From an uncultured Bacteroides sp. (GTDB taxonomy: Bacteria > Bacteroidota > Bacteroidia > Bacteroidales > Bacteroidaceae), in the NCBI RefSeq assembly GCF_910578895.1, contig NZ_CAJTSC010000010.1, positions 1 through 64,000 on the forward strand: a DNA stretch of 64,000 nucleotides, given 5' to 3'. A program made the position numbers and the translations under genes. Positions 1 through 9,053 of this stretch are shown in pieces (position 1 is the first letter of the stretch; every line of letters begins with the position of its first letter). Below the pieces are notes generated by a model, which saw nothing but the letters and a program-made list of their open reading frames with translations, had not been told where the DNA came from and ran no database searches.

Positions 1-106
1 AAGCATAGCGGGCTATGTGACGAATAAAAAGAGGAAAACAGACCGGAAAGAAACTTGGGAAGAAGCTGGAGAAAAACTTTTTTGAAGAAAATTTAAACAG
101 GCTATA
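1..106 (-). repeat. Element B, truncated copy at window edge
   Basis: This stretch begins with AGCATAGCGGGCTATG and ends with AAAATTTAAACAGGCT. It is the reverse complement of the left half of the full element at 29318-29491, sharing the central palindrome, a CGAATAAAAAGAGG block and the terminal TTTAAACAGGCT. The rest of the copy would lie left of the window. It holds no gene. Confidence 0.7.
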
Positions 107-161
107 AATCGTAGCGTTTCCTTTTTTGAATCAGATAGAGGGGGATTTTGTTCGGATGGGC

Positions 162-211
162 AAAAAAAGTGTGCCAATACTAAAATCGGTTATGGTTTTA
201 GTATTGACACA
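162..211 (-). terminator. Rho-independent terminator of alaS
   Basis: Read on the minus strand, a perfect 11-bp stem (CAATACTAAAA at 175-185 pairing with TTTTAGTATTG at 196-206), extended by TGTG/CACA, is followed by seven Ts (complement of the A-run at 162-168). It lies 30 bases after the alaS stop codon. Confidence 0.85.
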
Positions 212-241
212 TGCTTCTTATTGTTAGTCCGGACTCTCCGC

Positions 242-2863
242 TTAGAGCGCAGCCAACTCTATCACTTTTTCCACTGCCGCATTCAGCCCGTCGGGGTTCT
301 TACCGCCCGCTGTGGCAAAGTGGGGCTGACCGCCGCCGCCGCCTTGTATCAGGTTGGCAGCTTCTTTCACGAGGTTGCCGGCTTTCAGACCATCGGCTAC
401 CAGATTGTCGCTCAGCATCACTGTCAGCATCGGTTTCCCTTCGAATACAGTTCCTGCAACGAAGAAGAGGTTCTCTGTGATTTCCCCGCGCAGTTGGAAA
501 GCGATATTCTTAACCGCTTCGGCAGGTATCATGGCTGCACACAGTTTGATGACTTTCACGCCGTTCACATCCTGAACGCTCTGCAAAAGTTTCTCTTTCA
601 ACCGTGCTTCCTTCTCTTTCATGAAGTCTTCCACTTGTTTCTTCAAACCGGCGTTTTCTTCGATATACTTACGGATGGCACCGAGCAAATCGGGAGCGTT
701 GTTGAAGAGCGCCTTCAAATCGCGCATTGTATCTTGGAACGCATCGAGCATTGCTTCTACGCGTGCTCCGGTATAGGCTTCGATACGGCGGACACCGGCA
801 GCAACGGAACTTTCGGATACAATCTTTATCATTCCGATGTTTCCGGTAGCGGCTACATGCGTACCACCACAGAACTCAATGGACGAACCGAACTGGATAA
901 CACGTACGTGGTCGCCGTACTTTTCGCCGAACAAGGCGATGGCACCCAGTTCCTTGGCTTCTTCGATAGGAATGTTACGGTATTCCTGCAGAGGAATATT
1001 GGCACGTATCTTAGCGTTTACGATGTGTTCTACCTGGCGGATTTGCTCGTCCGTCACTTTCTGGAAGTGAGAGAAGTCGAAACGTAAGGAATCCGGACCG
1101 ACCAAAGAACCTTTCTGTTCCACATGGTCGCCCAATACTTCGCGCAAGGCTGCATCCAGCAAGTGAGTGGCGGAGTGGTTGGCGGCACAAGCGGCACGTT
1201 TATCTGTGTCTACACAAGCCATGAGTGGAGCTTCCGGATGTGCGGGAAGCTTTTTGGTGATATGGATAGGAAGGTTGTTTTCTTTCTTTGTATCAACAAC
1301 TTCAATCGTTTCAAATTCATTCACCAGTACACCGGTGTCACCTACTTGGCCGCCGCTTTCGGCATAGAACGGGGTTTTGTCCAGTACAATCTGATACAAT
1401 GTCTGGTTCTTCTGCTTTATCTGGCGATAGCGCAGGATGGAGGTTTCGTATTCTGTGTAGTCGTAACCTACAAATTCGGTAGTACCTTCTTGCAGCACAA
1501 CCCAGTCTCCGGTTTCAACGGCGGCAGCGTTGCGTGCACGTTGTTTCTGTTGTTGCATTTCGGCATCAAACTCCTTGATGTCGGCTGTCATGCCGTTTTC
1601 GCGGAGGATAAGTTCCGTGAGGTCGAGCGGGAAGCCGAAGGTATCGTAAAGCGTAAAGGCATCTTTGCCGCTGATTTCGGTCTTGCCGGCTGCTTTGGCA
1701 TCTGCCATTGTCTTGTCCAATAAGCGTATACCTGTTTCCAGCGTACGAAGGAAAGAATCTTCTTCTTCTTTGATTACTTTGGCTATCAGCTCTTTCTGTG
1801 CGTTCAGTTCGGGATATGCACCGCCCATGTTTTCAATCAGTACGGGCAACAACTTGTACATGAATGCCTGCTTCTGTCCGAGGAACGTGTAACCGTAGCG
1901 CACTGCACGGCGGAGGATACGGCGGATTACGTAACCGGCTTTGGCATTGCTCGGCAGCTGGCCGTCGGTGATGGAAAAGGCAATCGTGCGGATGTGGTCG
2001 GCAATGACGCGCATGGCGATATCCTGTTGCTCGTTTTGTCCGTACGTAGCCCCTGTCATGTCGCCGATGGCTTTCAGTATCGGTTGGAATACATCGGTGT
2101 CATAGTTGGAAGTCTTGCCTTGCAGTGTGCGTACCAGACGCTCAAATCCCATGCCTGTATCAATTACTTTGGCAGGAAGCCCTTCAAGGCTGCCGTCTGC
2201 CTTGCGGTTGAATTGCATGAATACGAGGTTCCAGATTTCAATCACCTGCGGGTGGTCTTTGTTCACCAACTGCGAACCGGGCACTTTGGCTTTTTCTTCT
2301 TCCGAACGCGAATCCACGTGTATTTCGGAGCACGGTCCACACGGTCCCGTATCACCCATTTCCCAGAAGTTGTCGTGTTTGTTTCCGTTCAGGATATGGT
2401 CTTTCGGCAGGAACTGTTCCCAGTAGGAAGCGGCTTCGTTGTCACGTTCCAAACCCTCTTCGGAGCTGCCTTCGAATACGGTTGCATAGAGGTCTTTCGG
2501 GTCCAGTTTCAGTACATCTACCAGATATTCCCATGCCCAGGAGATGGCTTCTTTCTTGAAGTAGTCGCCAAACGACCAGTTGCCCAACATCTCGAACATC
2601 GTGTGGTGATAGGTGTCGTGGCCCACTTCTTCCAGGTCATTGTGCTTTCCGCTGACGCGAAGGCATTTCTGCGAGTCTGCCACTCTTTTATATTTTGCTG
2701 GGTGATTACCCAAAATGATATCTTTAAACTGGTTCATACCCGCGTTGGTAAACATCAGCGTGGGGTCGTCCTTAATCACCATAGGAGCCGAAGGCACAAT
2801 CTGGTGACCTTTACTTTCGAAGAAACTCTTGAATGAATCTCTGATTTCGTTTGCAGTCAACAT
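242..2863 (-). CDS. alaS: Alanine--tRNA ligase
   Basis: Cytoplasmic class II aminoacyl-tRNA synthetase that charges tRNA-Ala and edits mischarged Ser/Gly. The 873-residue length is normal for the family. The N-terminal catalytic core shows the class II motif region HHTMFEMLGNWSFGDYF. The editing domain has its zinc ligands HSATH (about residue 565) and CGGTH (about residue 665). The C-Ala domain carries the glycine-rich block GGGGGQPHFATAGG close to the end. The ATG gives the usual MLTANEIRDSFKSFFE start. The gene is transcribed alone, has a strong terminator just downstream, and diverges from the M23 peptidase gene. Confidence 0.98.
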   Translation of the reverse strand: MLTANEIRDSFKSFFESKGHQIVPSAPMVIKDDPTLMFTNAGMNQFKDIILGNHPAKYKRVADSQKCLRVSGKHNDLEEVGHDTYHHTMFEMLGNWSFGDYFKKEAISWAWEYLVDVLKLDPKDLYATVFEGSSEEGLERDNEAASYWEQFLPKDHILNGNKHDNFWEMGDTGPCGPCSEIHVDSRSEEEKAKVPGSQLVNKDHPQVIEIWNLVFMQFNRKADGSLEGLPAKVIDTGMGFERLVRTLQGKTSNYDTDVFQPILKAIGDMTGATYGQNEQQDIAMRVIADHIRTIAFSITDGQLPSNAKAGYVIRRILRRAVRYGYTFLGQKQAFMYKLLPVLIENMGGAYPELNAQKELIAKVIKEEEDSFLRTLETGIRLLDKTMADAKAAGKTEISGKDAFTLYDTFGFPLDLTELILRENGMTADIKEFDAEMQQQKQRARNAAAVETGDWVVLQEGTTEFVGYDYTEYETSILRYRQIKQKNQTLYQIVLDKTPFYAESGGQVGDTGVLVNEFETIEVVDTKKENNLPIHITKKLPAHPEAPLMACVDTDKRAACAANHSATHLLDAALREVLGDHVEQKGSLVGPDSLRFDFSHFQKVTDEQIRQVEHIVNAKIRANIPLQEYRNIPIEEAKELGAIALFGEKYGDHVRVIQFGSSIEFCGGTHVAATGNIGMIKIVSESSVAAGVRRIEAYTGARVEAMLDAFQDTMRDLKALFNNAPDLLGAIRKYIEENAGLKKQVEDFMKEKEARLKEKLLQSVQDVNGVKVIKLCAAMIPAEAVKNIAFQLRGEITENLFFVAGTVFEGKPMLTVMLSDNLVADGLKAGNLVKEAANLIQGGGGGQPHFATAGGKNPDGLNAAVEKVIELAAL

Positions 2864-2871
2864 ATATTTCT

Positions 2872-3030
2872 ATTTTTGATTTCAGATTTCAAATCCCGGA
2901 TTCATGATTTCAGGTTTATGATTGCTTGGGGAATAAAGTTCTCTGTACGACAGATGTATTGTCCGTCATTCTCCGTTCTTATAAATCATAAATCTGACAT
3001 CATAACTCCTGTAAATCTTATAATTCTTGA
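2872..3030. repeat. Heptamer-period low-complexity DNA
   Basis: The alaS/M23 divergent gap holds A/T-rich units of 7 bp (TTTTTGA, TTTCAGA, TTTCAAA, then TTCATGA, TTTCAGG, TTTATGA), followed by ATAAATC-type units nearer 3000. It belongs to the same family as the arrays at 37606, 48566 and 50936. No gene is seen in it. Confidence 0.55.
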
Positions 3031-3060
3031 AAAAACTGTGCAAAGATAGCTTGTTTTTCG

Positions 3061-3068
3061 TATTTTTG
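3061..3068 (+). promoter_or_regulatory. -7 promoter box of the M23 peptidase gene
   Basis: TATTTTTG matches the Bacteroides TAnnTTTG box. Its position argues that translation begins at ATG 3098 and not at the upstream TTG 3074 or ATG 3080, which would sit at or only just beyond the expected transcription start. Confidence 0.6.
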
Positions 3069-3097
3069 CCGCATTGATAATGAAATATTTACTTCCG

Positions 3098-4066
3098 ATG
3101 CGCAAAGTTTACTACATTTATAATCAGCGGACACAGACTTATGACCGAATTTATCCTACCATGCGGCAACGGGCGTTGGGCATATTGCGCCGCTTGTTTT
3201 TTGGCATGGGGCTGGGGGCAGGCAGCTTTATCATATTGTTGCTGGTTTTCGGTTCGCCGTCCGAAAAAGAGTTGCGGAAAGAAAACAGCCGGCTCCAAGC
3301 GCAGTATAACGTCCTTTCGCGCAGGATGGATGAGGCTTTGGGAGTATTGCAGGATGTGCAGCAGCGCGATGACAACCTGTATCGCGTAATTTTCCAGGCA
3401 GACCCCGTTCCGTCCGCCATTCGCAAGGCGGGCTATGGCGGCACCAACCGTTACGAACACCTGATGGATATGGCAAATTCCGATTTGGTGGTGAACACCA
3501 CGCAAAAGATGGACATGCTTACGAAGCAGCTTTATATCCAGTCCCGCTCGTTCGATGATGTGGTGGAGATGTGTAAGAGTCATGATGAAATGTTACGTTG
3601 TATACCTGCCATCCAACCGATTTCCAATAAAGACTTACGCCAGACCGCTTCCGGCTACGGAACACGTATAGACCCTATTTACGGAACTCCCAAGTTTCAT
3701 GCCGGCATGGACTTCTCGGCGCATCCCGGAACGGATGTGTATGCCACCGGCGACGGCACAGTGGTTAAAATGGGGTGGGAAACAGGCTATGGCAATATCA
3801 TTATTGTCGATCACGGCTTCGGCTATCAGACGTGGTATGCCCACTTACGCGATTTCCGTACGAAGCCGGGCAAGAAGGTGGTGCGTGGCGAAGTGATTGG
3901 CGGCGTAGGGAGTACGGGAAAAAGTACAGGTCCGCACTTGCATTATGAAGTACACGTAAAGGGGCAGGTAGTGAATCCCGTCAATTATTACTTTATGGAC
4001 CTCAGTGCCGAGGACTACGACCGCATGATACAGTTGGCGGCTAATCATGGGAAGGTGCTGGATTGA
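3098..4066 (+). CDS. Membrane-anchored M23 (LytM) family peptidase
   Basis: Probable peptidoglycan endopeptidase, or activator of cell-wall hydrolases, at the outer face of the inner membrane. It has 322 residues from MRKVYYIYNQ. One transmembrane segment (GAGSFIILLLVF) lies near residue 40, followed by a charged coiled-coil-like stretch (KELRKENSRLQAQY). The C-terminal M23 domain keeps the zinc and catalytic motifs FHAGMDF (HxxxD), YAHL and HLHYEV (HxH), so it should be active. The start was chosen from the promoter position and the MRKVYYIYN opening. A MerR-type gene follows 63 bases later and may be co-transcribed. Confidence 0.92.
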   Translation: MRKVYYIYNQRTQTYDRIYPTMRQRALGILRRLFFGMGLGAGSFIILLLVFGSPSEKELRKENSRLQAQYNVLSRRMDEALGVLQDVQQRDDNLYRVIFQADPVPSAIRKAGYGGTNRYEHLMDMANSDLVVNTTQKMDMLTKQLYIQSRSFDDVVEMCKSHDEMLRCIPAIQPISNKDLRQTASGYGTRIDPIYGTPKFHAGMDFSAHPGTDVYATGDGTVVKMGWETGYGNIIIVDHGFGYQTWYAHLRDFRTKPGKKVVRGEVIGGVGSTGKSTGPHLHYEVHVKGQVVNPVNYYFMDLSAEDYDRMIQLAANHGKVLD

Positions 4067-4071
4067 TATAC

Positions 4072-4090
4072 AATAACAGCACCTGTTATC
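4072..4090. promoter_or_regulatory. Inverted repeat between M23 and MerR genes
   Basis: ATAACAG-CAC-CTGTTAT forms a 7-bp dyad. It has no T-run, so it is more like an operator for the adjacent MerR-type regulator than a terminator, but this is only positional inference. Confidence 0.3.
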
Positions 4091-4129
4091 TTCCCTTCCA
4101 CTATTATTTGTATTTCAAAAGAGTATTCT

Positions 4130-4522
4130 ATGCTGAACACCGATAAAGAACTGAAACTGTATTACTCCATTAGCGAGGTTGCCGGGATGTTTGACGTCAA
4201 CGAATCGCTGCTTCGCTTTTGGGAGAAGGAATTTCCGCAACTTAACCCCAAGAAAGGGGGGAGGGGGATACGCCAATACCGTAAGGAAGACATTGAGACG
4301 GTGAAGTTGATTTATCACCTCGTCAAGGAGCGCGGAATGACACTGCCCGGCGCACGCCAGCGCATGAAAGACAATAAGGAAAATACGCTCCGGAATTTTG
4401 AAATCGTAGAGCGGCTGAAAAGTATCCGTGAAGAACTTGTCGGCATGAAAGAGGCGCTCGACGCTTTTACGTACAAGGATGTAGAGGCGTTGAAAGAGAA
4501 CCTTGTCAAAGAGAGGTCCTGA
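4130..4522 (+). CDS. MerR family transcriptional regulator
   Basis: A 130-residue DNA-binding protein. The N-terminal winged helix-turn-helix of MerR type is clear: YYSISEVAGMFDVNESLLRFWE, then IRQYRKEDIETVKLIYHLV. The rest is a charged helical region that probably dimerises. There is no C-terminal ligand-binding domain and no metal-binding cysteines, so the inducer cannot be read from the sequence. It converges on spoT with only five bases between the stop codons. An inverted repeat sits 40 bases upstream. Confidence 0.88.
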   Translation: MLNTDKELKLYYSISEVAGMFDVNESLLRFWEKEFPQLNPKKGGRGIRQYRKEDIETVKLIYHLVKERGMTLPGARQRMKDNKENTLRNFEIVERLKSIREELVGMKEALDAFTYKDVEALKENLVKERS

Positions 4523-4527
4523 CGGAA

Positions 4528-6780
4528 TCACTCCTCGACTCTCGTCACCCGCTTGATGTTCTGTATCTGTTTTAAATTGTTGCAGATGCAGCGTACATCG
4601 TCCACATCGTGTACGTAGAGCTGTATCTTCCCTTCAAAAATACCATCGGTTGTTTCAATTGTCAACTTACGGATATTCACGTTCAGCTGGCGGGAAATGA
4701 CCTGTGTCACTTCGTTCAGCAGTCCCATGCAGTCGATACCTTTCAGGTAGATTGTCACAAGGAACGACAACTCCTTGTGGGTGTCCCATTCCGTTGCGAT
4801 GATGCGGTTGCCGTAGCTGCTCTTGAGACGTGCGGCTACCGGACATTGGCGCTTGTGGATGATTATCCGGTTCTGCTCGTCTATATATCCCAGCACGTCA
4901 TCGCCGGGGATGGGGTGGCAGCAATCCGCCATGATGTAGTTCTTCTGGATAGCCTCTTCCGTAAGTTTCAATATCTGTTTGGTATTGATTTTCTCTTGCG
5001 GGGCTTTCTCTTCGGGCTGTTGTTCTTTGTTGTCTTTGTTGCCGAAGGAGAAGGTAAGGAATTTCTTCCAGTTCGTAGCCTGTTTCTCTTTGAAGGCATT
5101 TCTGTCTGCATCGCCCAATACAAGTTTCTTGCTACCCACGGCAACGAACAACTCGTCGCGGGTGTGGAAGTTGTGCAGGCGGGTAAGCTTGTCCAGCGCT
5201 CCGTCATCCATGCGGATGTCTTCATTCTTGAAGAAGTCGGCAAGGATTATTTCACCTTCTTTTTGGTTCGCCTTTGCTTCCTTGCGCAAGATGGACGCAA
5301 TCTTGGCGCGGGCGCGGGCGGTGGTGGCGTATGTTCCCCATTCCGGTTGCACGCGCTGCGACTTGGATGTCAGGATTTCCACCTGGTCGCCGCTCTGCAG
5401 CTTATGGCTGAGAGGGACGAGTTTGTGATTGACCTTGGCGCCGATGCAGTGGCTGCCGATGTCTGTGTGCAGTGAAAAGGCGAAGTCCAGTGCCGTAGCG
5501 TTTTGCGGCATGGTTTTGATTTCGCCTTTCGGGGTAAACACAAAGATTTCCGAAGCAAACAGGTTCAGTTTGATAGTATCCAGAAAATCAATGGCATCCG
5601 GCTGGGGGTCGTCGAGTATTTCCTTGATGGTACGCAGCCATTTGTCCAGCTCGCCTTCATCTTCGCTGCCGCCGCCTTCTTTGTATTTCCAATGGGCGGC
5701 AAATCCTTGTTCGGCAACGTCGTTCATGCGCTCGCTGCGGATTTGGACTTCAATCCATTGCCCGTTGTTGCCCATGAGGGTGACGTGCAGTGCCTGATAA
5801 CCGTTGGCTTTCGGATGGCTCACCCAGTCGCGCAGGCGGTCGGGATGCGGTTTGTATATCTTGGATACGGATACGTATATGTCGAAGCAGTCGTTCAGCT
5901 CTTCCTCCATATTGCGGGGCTCGAAGATGATACGTACGGCCAGCAGGTCGTAGATTTCCTCGAACGGCACATGCTTGGTCTGCATCTTGTTCCAGATGGA
6001 ATAGATGGATTTGATGCGGGCGAGAATGCGGTATTTCAATCCCATCTTATCCAGTTGGGCGCGTATCGGAGCGGTGAACTCTTTGAAAAGCCTGTCGCGT
6101 TCTGTTGCCGTTGCCGCAAGTTTTCCCTCTATTTCACGGTATTCTTCCGGATGCTCGTACCGGAAACTCAGGTTTTCCAGTTCCGTCTTTATCTTGTACA
6201 GCCCTAAGCGGTTGGCAAGCGGTGCATAGATATACAGTGTCTCGCCGGCTATCTTGTACTGCTTGTTGGGCAGCATGGAGCCAAGTGTGCGCATATTGTG
6301 CAGCCGGTCCGCTATCTTTATGAGGATAACGCGGATGTCGTCGGACATGGTAAGCAGCAGTTTCTTGAAATTCTCCGCCTGTGCCGAGGCGCGGTCGCCG
6401 AAGATGCCGCCCGAGATTTTAGTCAGCCCGTCGACGATTTGGGCGATTTTAGGACCGAAGATGTTTTCAATATCCTCGACAGTGTAGTCGGTATCTTCCA
6501 CCACGTCGTGCAACAGGGCGGAACAGATGGAAGTGGAGCCTAAGCCGATTTCATTGCACACAATCTTCGCAACGGCGATAGGGTGCATGATGTATGGTTC
6601 GCCCGAACGGCGTTTGATGCCTTTATGTGCCTGATTGGCAAAATTGAAGGCTTTGGTGATTATTTCGACACGCTTGCGGTGCTTGGTTGCCAAATAGTCG
6701 TTCAACAGTTCCTGGAATGCCTGTTCGATCATTTCTTCTTCGGCTTTTTCTTTCTCCTTCTGGCTTACATTGTCTTCCAT
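4528..6780 (-). CDS. spoT: Bifunctional (p)ppGpp synthetase/hydrolase, RelA/SpoT family
   Basis: Makes and degrades the stringent-response alarmone (p)ppGpp in the cytoplasm. From MEDNVSQKEK it has 750 residues. Domains in order: HD hydrolase with HDVVEDTDYT (about residues 90-100), synthetase with RIKSIYSIWNKM and HPKANGYQALHVT, a TGS domain beginning FVFTPKGEI, a zinc-finger-like CCHPIPGD region and a C-terminal ACT domain. Hydrolase and synthetase motifs are both intact, so it is probably bifunctional. An in-frame ATG at 6825 lies upstream of the -7 box at 6813-6820 and would precede the transcript, hence the start chosen. Confidence 0.95.
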   Translation of the reverse strand: MEDNVSQKEKEKAEEEMIEQAFQELLNDYLATKHRKRVEIITKAFNFANQAHKGIKRRSGEPYIMHPIAVAKIVCNEIGLGSTSICSALLHDVVEDTDYTVEDIENIFGPKIAQIVDGLTKISGGIFGDRASAQAENFKKLLLTMSDDIRVILIKIADRLHNMRTLGSMLPNKQYKIAGETLYIYAPLANRLGLYKIKTELENLSFRYEHPEEYREIEGKLAATATERDRLFKEFTAPIRAQLDKMGLKYRILARIKSIYSIWNKMQTKHVPFEEIYDLLAVRIIFEPRNMEEELNDCFDIYVSVSKIYKPHPDRLRDWVSHPKANGYQALHVTLMGNNGQWIEVQIRSERMNDVAEQGFAAHWKYKEGGGSEDEGELDKWLRTIKEILDDPQPDAIDFLDTIKLNLFASEIFVFTPKGEIKTMPQNATALDFAFSLHTDIGSHCIGAKVNHKLVPLSHKLQSGDQVEILTSKSQRVQPEWGTYATTARARAKIASILRKEAKANQKEGEIILADFFKNEDIRMDDGALDKLTRLHNFHTRDELFVAVGSKKLVLGDADRNAFKEKQATNWKKFLTFSFGNKDNKEQQPEEKAPQEKINTKQILKLTEEAIQKNYIMADCCHPIPGDDVLGYIDEQNRIIIHKRQCPVAARLKSSYGNRIIATEWDTHKELSFLVTIYLKGIDCMGLLNEVTQVISRQLNVNIRKLTIETTDGIFEGKIQLYVHDVDDVRCICNNLKQIQNIKRVTRVEE

Positions 6781-6812
6781 ATGCACTGTTCTCCTTTTTT
6801 CTTCACTTTTTG

Positions 6813-6820
6813 CAAAAATA
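6813..6820 (-). promoter_or_regulatory. -7 promoter box of spoT
   Basis: Minus-strand TATTTTTG, 33 bases before the chosen spoT ATG. It suggests spoT has its own promoter in addition to read-through from mltD. Confidence 0.65.
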
Positions 6821-6854
6821 AGCAATTTTCAACACCGTACAAGTATTTGTGTTC

Positions 6855-8153
6855 TTATTTGTAAATCTTCAGGCTCTTTCCCGCATTGATTTTTGTATTT
6901 CTCATCCCGTTCCAACTTTGTATCTGGCTGACGGTGACGCCATATTTGCGGGCGATGATCGATAAGGTCTCGCCGTTGCGTATTTTATGGTAGGTGACGT
7001 TGCCTTGCGGAGCGCTTTTCCCTTTGCCGGTGCGCGCCACGCTGCGGGTATCCGCCACAGATACGGTTTTGCGGTTTTTAAACAGCTCTGCACTGCGATG
7101 GGCATAAATCGTGTCCTGGTTGTCGATAAAAGCGCTGATGTGTTTTATCGGCAGACGGAGAGTCTGGGGTTTGCTGTCTCCCGGAATGATACTCTTCTTG
7201 TATTGGGGGTTCAGGCTCTTGATTTCGTCCATGCCGATGCCGCAAACATCTGCGATTTGCTCGAAGTGCAGGTTGCGGTTCACCTGTATGGTGTCCGTGG
7301 CATCCGGGATGTTGGTCTCCATCGGGCAGATGTTGTGCTTGCAGTAATAGGTCATTACGTAGTTGGCGGCTATAAAGGCAGGAACGTATCCCCGCGTCTC
7401 TTTGGGCAGATAGTTGTATATTTCCCAATAGTCCGTTTTGCCGCCTGCGCGGCGGATTGCCTTGTTGACTGTTCCGGGACCGCAATTGTAGGCGGCAATC
7501 ACCAGGTTCCAGTCCTGGTAGATGGCATACATGTCTTTCAGGTAACGTGCGGCGGCCCAGGTCGCTTTGATGGGATCGCGGCGCTCGTCCACAAGGCTGT
7601 TGCTCTCCAACCCGTATATCTTGCCTGTCTTCAGCATGAACTGCCATAATCCGGATGCCCCTGCGCGCGACACTGCCGAAGGATTGAGCGCCGACTCGAT
7701 AATGGGCAGGTACTTCAACTCCAGCGGCAGCCCGTATGTGTCGAGGGCTTCTTCAAATATGGGCATGTAGAAGTTGCAGGCGCTCAGCATGAAAGCCACC
7801 TGGTTGCGAAGACGTCCGGCATACATGTCGATGAATTTGCGCACAATTTCGTTGTAGGGCATCTCCATGACGGCGGGTATGCGTGAAAGCCGGTCGATAT
7901 ACACCGAGTCGCTGAATTCCGGATTGACGGTAGAGGTGCTGCAATCCTTGCCTAAGTCTATATAGTTCCTGGCTTTCCAGTCGTTGAGCAGGCTGTCTAC
8001 AGGGTAGGTCATGCTCTTGGGCAGGTCGATGACTTCTCGGCGTTCTGTCCCGTTATTGCGGATGATGACATCTACGCTCTCCTGGGCATGCGCTTGCGGA
8101 GCTGCAAGCAATATGCCGGACAACAGTGAGGTACCTATGATTATCTTTTTCAT
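6855..8153 (-). CDS. mltD: Membrane-bound lytic murein transglycosylase with LysM domain
   Basis: Cleaves the glycan backbone of peptidoglycan in the periplasm. The 432-residue form begins with a signal peptide, MKKIIIGTSLLSGILLAAPQ, cleaved after AHA. The SLT domain has the catalytic glutamate in LPIIESALNPSAV and the downstream GASGLWQFM block. A single LysM peptidoglycan-binding repeat closes the protein (YHKIRNGETLSIIARKYGV to the end). The start at 8153 gives a clean signal peptide, while the longer form adds MTKKLTY. It is fourth in a leftward parA-parB-DUF5683-mltD run. Confidence 0.94.
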   Translation of the reverse strand: MKKIIIGTSLLSGILLAAPQAHAQESVDVIIRNNGTERREVIDLPKSMTYPVDSLLNDWKARNYIDLGKDCSTSTVNPEFSDSVYIDRLSRIPAVMEMPYNEIVRKFIDMYAGRLRNQVAFMLSACNFYMPIFEEALDTYGLPLELKYLPIIESALNPSAVSRAGASGLWQFMLKTGKIYGLESNSLVDERRDPIKATWAAARYLKDMYAIYQDWNLVIAAYNCGPGTVNKAIRRAGGKTDYWEIYNYLPKETRGYVPAFIAANYVMTYYCKHNICPMETNIPDATDTIQVNRNLHFEQIADVCGIGMDEIKSLNPQYKKSIIPGDSKPQTLRLPIKHISAFIDNQDTIYAHRSAELFKNRKTVSVADTRSVARTGKGKSAPQGNVTYHKIRNGETLSIIARKYGVTVSQIQSWNGMRNTKINAGKSLKIYK

Positions 8154-8198
8154 ATACGTAAGTTTTTTTGTCATGGGTAAAATCGGTTTAATCGGTTC

Positions 8199-9053
8199 TT
8201 AAAATCGGAAACTGCATTGCACCCCTACCGAACGGCGTGACGAGTTGCTTGTCCGGCTGTCGATAACGGTCGGCTCCACTCTCATGCTGAGGTCGGGGGT
8301 GATGTCGAAATTAGACAACTCGGCATCCACATACGCGTCGACAACAGACAGCAGATATACCCCGATGAAAGCAAAGATGCTCAAATCCCTGTACCTGCGA
8401 TAGGTGTCTTTCCGCTTGCGTAGCAGTTCTTTCAGTTGGGTCTCGGAAATCGTGTATCCGGGCGGTAGCAGGTCGGTGATGCTGCTGGATTGCATATTGC
8501 CGTTCATGGCGTCCTTGTATGCGGTGGAGTAGTCCTTATACATCTTGCCGTTCCAGGTCAAGGCGTATGCGCATCCGGCAAAGCCGCCGTAGAATATGGG
8601 CAGTTTCCAATACTTCCGGTTGTAGATTTGCCCGCCGCCGGGAATGACGAGCGCCAGCCAGGTTGCCTTCGTGGGGTTAGGAATCCATACATTGGGGGAA
8701 ATCTCTCTTTTGAGGGTGTCTGCCGGCACTTCCGCCCCGTCCAAGTCAGGCGCGGAGGTCATTTCCAATAACTTTCTCTTGTTCTCCGCCGCAATGCTGT
8801 CCGCAATGGCGGCACTGTCTGCCGCGGCAACGGCTTGCGGCAATATAAGCGCTTCCGTAGCCTTCCGTCCCGTGCTGTCGGGCTGTGTACGGACAGCCTG
8901 GCGTATGGCGCCGAGTGAGTCCGCCTGCAGCCTGTGTGTTCTTTTGGTGGCGGCACGCGGGCGGTTCTGCCCATACATAGCAATCCCTGCCGCCTGCATA
9001 AAGCAAAACAGCAGGGCGATACTGATTGGATATATTCTTCTGTTCTTTGCCAT
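8199..9053 (-). CDS. DUF5683 domain-containing protein
   Basis: A 284-residue envelope protein of unknown function. It starts with a hydrophobic signal or anchor (IYPISIALLFCFMQAAGIAM), followed by a low-complexity linker. The DUF5683-like C-terminal domain includes IYNRKYWKLPIFYGGF and a hydrophobic stretch SIFAFIGVYLLSVVDAYVDA. Its ATG abuts the parB stop codon with no spacing, so the two are almost certainly translated from one message. Its position between parB and mltD hints at a role linked to cell-wall or segregation genes, but no activity can be inferred. Confidence 0.85.
   Translation of the reverse strand: MAKNRRIYPISIALLFCFMQAAGIAMYGQNRPRAATKRTHRLQADSLGAIRQAVRTQPDSTGRKATEALILPQAVAAADSAAIADSIAAENKRKLLEMTSAPDLDGAEVPADTLKREISPNVWIPNPTKATWLALVIPGGGQIYNRKYWKLPIFYGGFAGCAYALTWNGKMYKDYSTAYKDAMNGNMQSSSITDLLPPGYTISETQLKELLRKRKDTYRRYRDLSIFAFIGVYLLSVVDAYVDAELSNFDITPDLSMRVEPTVIDSRTSNSSRRSVGVQCSFRF

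Noticed and set aside
1105..1120. parS-like TGTTCCACATGG
   Set aside because: It lacks the palindromic right half TGGAACA/GTGAAACA and lies within alaS.
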